From the NCBI GenBank assembly GCA_019415525.1, contig DXZA01000057.1, positions 1 through 64,000 on the forward strand: DNA of 64,000 nucleotides, in the 5' to 3' direction. Both the position numbers and the translations under genes were made by a program. The notes beneath the pieces are model-generated. The model worked only from the letters and a program-made list of their open reading frames with translations, searched no databases and was not told where the DNA came from. Source of the DNA: Tyzzerella sp. (GTDB lineage Bacteria; Bacillota; Clostridia; Lachnospirales; Anaerotignaceae). How positions within the stretch are numbered: position 1 is the stretch's first letter; every line of letters begins with the position of its first letter. Below are positions 62,110-64,000 of this stretch, in pieces.

Positions 62110-63435
62110 TTATATGGTGTTTTCTTTTATATGTTTAAATGTAGAATTACCAAGATATTCAGAAGCGTCAGAAAGTTCTTCTTCTATTCTTAAAAGTCTA
62201 TTATATTTTGCTGTTCTATCACTTCTGCAAGGTGCACCTGTTTTAATTTGACCTGCATTTACAGCAACTGCAATATCTGCTATTGTTGTATCTTCTGTTT
62301 CTCCAGAACGATGAGAAATTATTGCTGTCATACCATTTTTCTGTGCTGTTTCTATGGCTTCAAATGTTTCTGTAATAGTTCCTATCTGATTAATTTTTAT
62401 AAGAATTGAATTTGCTGACTTAATTTTTATACCTTTTTCAAGTCTTTCTGTATTAGTAACAAAAAGGTCATCTCCAACAAGCTGAACCTTGTCACCAAGT
62501 TCTCGTGTAAGCTTTTTCCAACCTTCCCAGTCTTCTTCGGCAAGACCATCTTCTATTGAGATAATAGGGTATTTATTACAAAGGTTTTTCCAATATTCAA
62601 TCATTTCATCACTTGTTCTTACAACTTCAATTCCTTTGGCTTTACTTTCTCCAGCAAAATGATAAAATCCATCATTTTCGTTATATAATTCAGTACTTGC
62701 AGGGTCAAGAGCGATTTTTATATCTTTTCCCCATATATATCCTGCTTTTTCAACTGCTTCTTTTATAACATCAAGAACTTTTTCTGCATTTTCAAGATTA
62801 GGGGCAAAACCACCTTCATCACCTATTGCTGTTGAAAGCCCTTTTGATTTTAAAACTTTTTTTAATGTATGATATATTTCACAGCATACTTTTAAACCAT
62901 CTGAAAAGTCGCAAGCATTAACAGGCATTATCATAAATTCTTGTATATCAACAGTATTATCAGCATGTTTTCCACCATTCATAATATTCATCATAGGAAC
63001 AGGCATTGTATGGGCGTTAAATCCACCTAAATACTGATATAAAGGTATTTTTAAAGCATTTGCAACAGATTTTGCAACAGCTGTTGAAACTCCTAATATT
63101 GCATTTGCTCCAAGTTTTGATTTATTATGTGTTCCATCAAGAGCAATCATTTTTTGGTCTATTGCTCTTTGGTCAAGACCATTCATTCCTATTATTTCTT
63201 TTGCAATAATGTTATTTACATTGCTTACAGCATTTAATACACCATTACCATTATATCTTTTTCCACCATCACGAAGCTCACAAGCCTCAAATGCACCTGT
63301 AGAAGCACCTGAAGGAACAGCAGATTTACCTATAAATTGATTTTCGCATATAACTTCAACTTCAACAGTTGGATTTCCACGAGAATCAATTATTTCACGT
63401 GCAAAAACATCTGTAATTTCAATATAGCTTTTCAA
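62110..63435 (-). CDS. eno: Enolase 2
   Basis: A 441-residue second enolase. It keeps all catalytic regions: EIIDSRGNPTVEVEV, SGASTGAFEACELRD, GDEGGFAPNL, ALDPASTELY, SIEDGLAEEDWEGW, LVGDDLFVTN, ILIKINQIG and SHRSGETEDTTIAD. I start at TTG 63435 after AAAGGAGGAG; the frame is open 54 bases further but without a site. It differs from enolase 1 throughout, so it is an old paralogue or an acquired copy. It is a single-gene unit divergent from the SCIFF locus. Confidence 0.94.
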   Translation of the reverse strand: MKSYIEITDVFAREIIDSRGNPTVEVEVICENQFIGKSAVPSGASTGAFEACELRDGGKRYNGNGVLNAVSNVNNIIAKEIIGMNGLDQRAIDQKMIALDGTHNKSKLGANAILGVSTAVAKSVANALKIPLYQYLGGFNAHTMPVPMMNIMNGGKHADNTVDIQEFMIMPVNACDFSDGLKVCCEIYHTLKKVLKSKGLSTAIGDEGGFAPNLENAEKVLDVIKEAVEKAGYIWGKDIKIALDPASTELYNENDGFYHFAGESKAKGIEVVRTSDEMIEYWKNLCNKYPIISIEDGLAEEDWEGWKKLTRELGDKVQLVGDDLFVTNTERLEKGIKIKSANSILIKINQIGTITETFEAIETAQKNGMTAIISHRSGETEDTTIADIAVAVNAGQIKTGAPCRSDRTAKYNRLLRIEEELSDASEYLGNSTFKHIKENTI

Positions 63436-63533
63436 AAATATCTCCTCCTTTTTATAATTATTTTTACTTTTTTTAAAATATATATTCAAAAATAAATTTT
63501 ATTTTTTTAATTTTGTGTATACCAAAAATAAAC

Positions 63534-63562
63534 TTTTCAAAATTATATAGATGTGTTATAAT
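63534..63562 (+). promoter_or_regulatory. Promoter of the SCIFF locus
   Basis: TTTTCA (63534-63539), a 17-base spacer and TATAAT (63557-63562) with an upstream TG (63554-63555) make an extended -10 promoter. The start codon is about 80 bases downstream. Confidence 0.75.
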
Positions 63563-63650
63563 ATATCGAACATAATATAATGCAGGTAATATGCCTGTAT
63601 TAAAGCTTATTATTTAATAAGAAATCCTAATTTAAAGGAGGTATAGTGTT

Positions 63651-63791
63651 ATGAAACATATTAAGACTTTAAGCACAGCTATGCTCAAAAAAACAGCTGC
63701 AACAGGTGGTTGTGGAGAGTGTCAGACATCTTGCCAGTCTGCTTGTAAAACATCTTGTACAGTGGCAAATCAGTCTTGCGAAAACAAATAA
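63651..63791 (+). CDS. SCIFF ranthipeptide precursor (six Cys in forty-five residues)
   Basis: A 46-residue peptide too short for routine gene calls. The leader MKHIKTLSTAMLKKTAATGG is followed by a core with cysteines at 21, 24, 28, 32, 36 and 43. This spacing is that of the SCIFF peptide, almost universal in Clostridia. A radical-SAM maturase links the Cys sulfurs to other residues as thioethers, making a ranthipeptide. AAAGGAGG lies upstream. The maturase gene starts 100 bases downstream. The product's role is still debated; quorum-type regulation has been proposed. Confidence 0.96.
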   Translation: MKHIKTLSTAMLKKTAATGGCGECQTSCQSACKTSCTVANQSCENK

Positions 63792-63802
63792 TTATTTAAA
63801 GA

Positions 63803-63834
63803 AAATAAAATTGCCGAAAGGCAATTTTATTTTT
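63803..63834 (+). terminator. Attenuating terminator between SCIFF peptide and maturase genes
   Basis: AAAATTGCC-GAAA-GGCAATTTT is a strong stem with a GNRA tetraloop, followed by ATTTTT. It lies 11 bases after the peptide stop codon and before the enzyme gene, so it should make far more peptide than maturase mRNA. Confidence 0.88.
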
Positions 63835-63891
63835 GCAAAAAAATTAGTAGATAATTTTTATTATATATAAATTTTTTGGAGGAGATTATTA

Positions 63892-64000
63892 ATGATACAT
63901 AAGTTTTCTATGGACGACGTTAATATAGTCATGGACGTAGACAGTGGTGCTGTACACATTGTAGACAATGTCGTTTATGAAATAGTGGATAATTTTAAAG
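63892..64000 (+). CDS. SCIFF radical-SAM maturase, N-terminus only
   Basis: Only the first 36 codons lie in the window. The start (MIHKFSMDDVNIVMDVDSG, then AVHIVDNVVYEIVDNF) is the typical opening of the SCIFF thioether maturase, a PqqD/RRE-like strand region that binds the leader peptide. The radical-SAM and SPASM domains would follow beyond the window. GGAGGAG precedes ATG 63892. Confidence 0.9.
   Translation, partial: MIHKFSMDDVNIVMDVDSGAVHIVDNVVYEIVDNFK

Noticed and set aside
62110..63435. Enolase 2 as a recent duplicate of enolase 1
   Set aside because: The two proteins differ at many positions throughout and in their N-termini, and the flanking DNA is unrelated.

Overview
The window looks like chromosomal DNA of an anaerobic, low-GC Gram-positive bacterium of class Clostridia, probably a gut Lachnospirales-type organism. 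Pointers are the strongly AT-rich sequence, AGGAGG-type ribosome binding sites, frequent TTG starts, class III fructose-bisphosphatase, MutS2, a CggR-type glycolytic regulator, SLH-anchored surface enzymes and a SCIFF peptide with the start of its radical-SAM maturase. Genus cannot be fixed from the sequence alone.

Layout. 1-1077: the 3' end of a 5S rRNA followed by ten tRNA genes (Pro, His, Lys, Leu, Gly, Gln, Gln, Pro, Leu, Gln) and a terminator. 1107-7800: two flavodoxin-fold reductases, an SRPBCC-like protein, a two-gene chromate-type transporter, RNase Z, an ECF sigma/anti-sigma pair, a membrane protein and TsaD. 7803-12401: a short-chain reductase resembling the EF-P 5-aminopentanone reductase, an AEC transporter, a membrane protein and Fbp. 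12692-18843: MutS2, a two-component system and an HtrA protease. 18861-25530: a structured leader with a terminator, then a giant SLH-anchored GH84 enzyme. 25598-29500: flavodoxin, YhaM, a two-gene membrane-anchored Cas4-like nuclease, and an RlmD-type methyltransferase. 29657-35465: PepD, an OPT transporter with PqqD-like and wHTH partners, and enolase 1. 35588-36637: a small accessory patch with an XRE regulator.

36753-45972 is a metal/selenium block. A divergent FecBCD-type ABC importer (molybdate/tungstate is my inference) runs into yqeC, yqeB, an XdhC-like gene, selD, a class V aminotransferase, a YedE-type transporter, a TusA-like carrier and a DUF3343 protein. This is the set known for selenium-dependent molybdenum hydroxylase maturation, but the hydroxylase itself is not here. 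45975-52334 is a second giant SLH protein, with an M60 metallopeptidase, dockerin, FN3, discoidin-like and cohesin-like modules. With GH84 it suggests foraging on host mucin-type glycoproteins.

53167-58187 is a glycolytic operon, cggR-pgk-tpiA-gpmI, with a clear promoter and CggR operator but no gap gene. 58184-62108 holds two small reverse-strand genes and two tandem MATE exporters. 62110-63435 is a second enolase. 63534-64000 is the SCIFF ranthipeptide locus, cut by the window end.

The least explained items are the split Cas4-like membrane nuclease (27177-28062), the riboswitch-like leader at 18951-19036, the XdhC-like protein with reversed domain order (41278-42228), and the two enolases outside the glycolytic operon.
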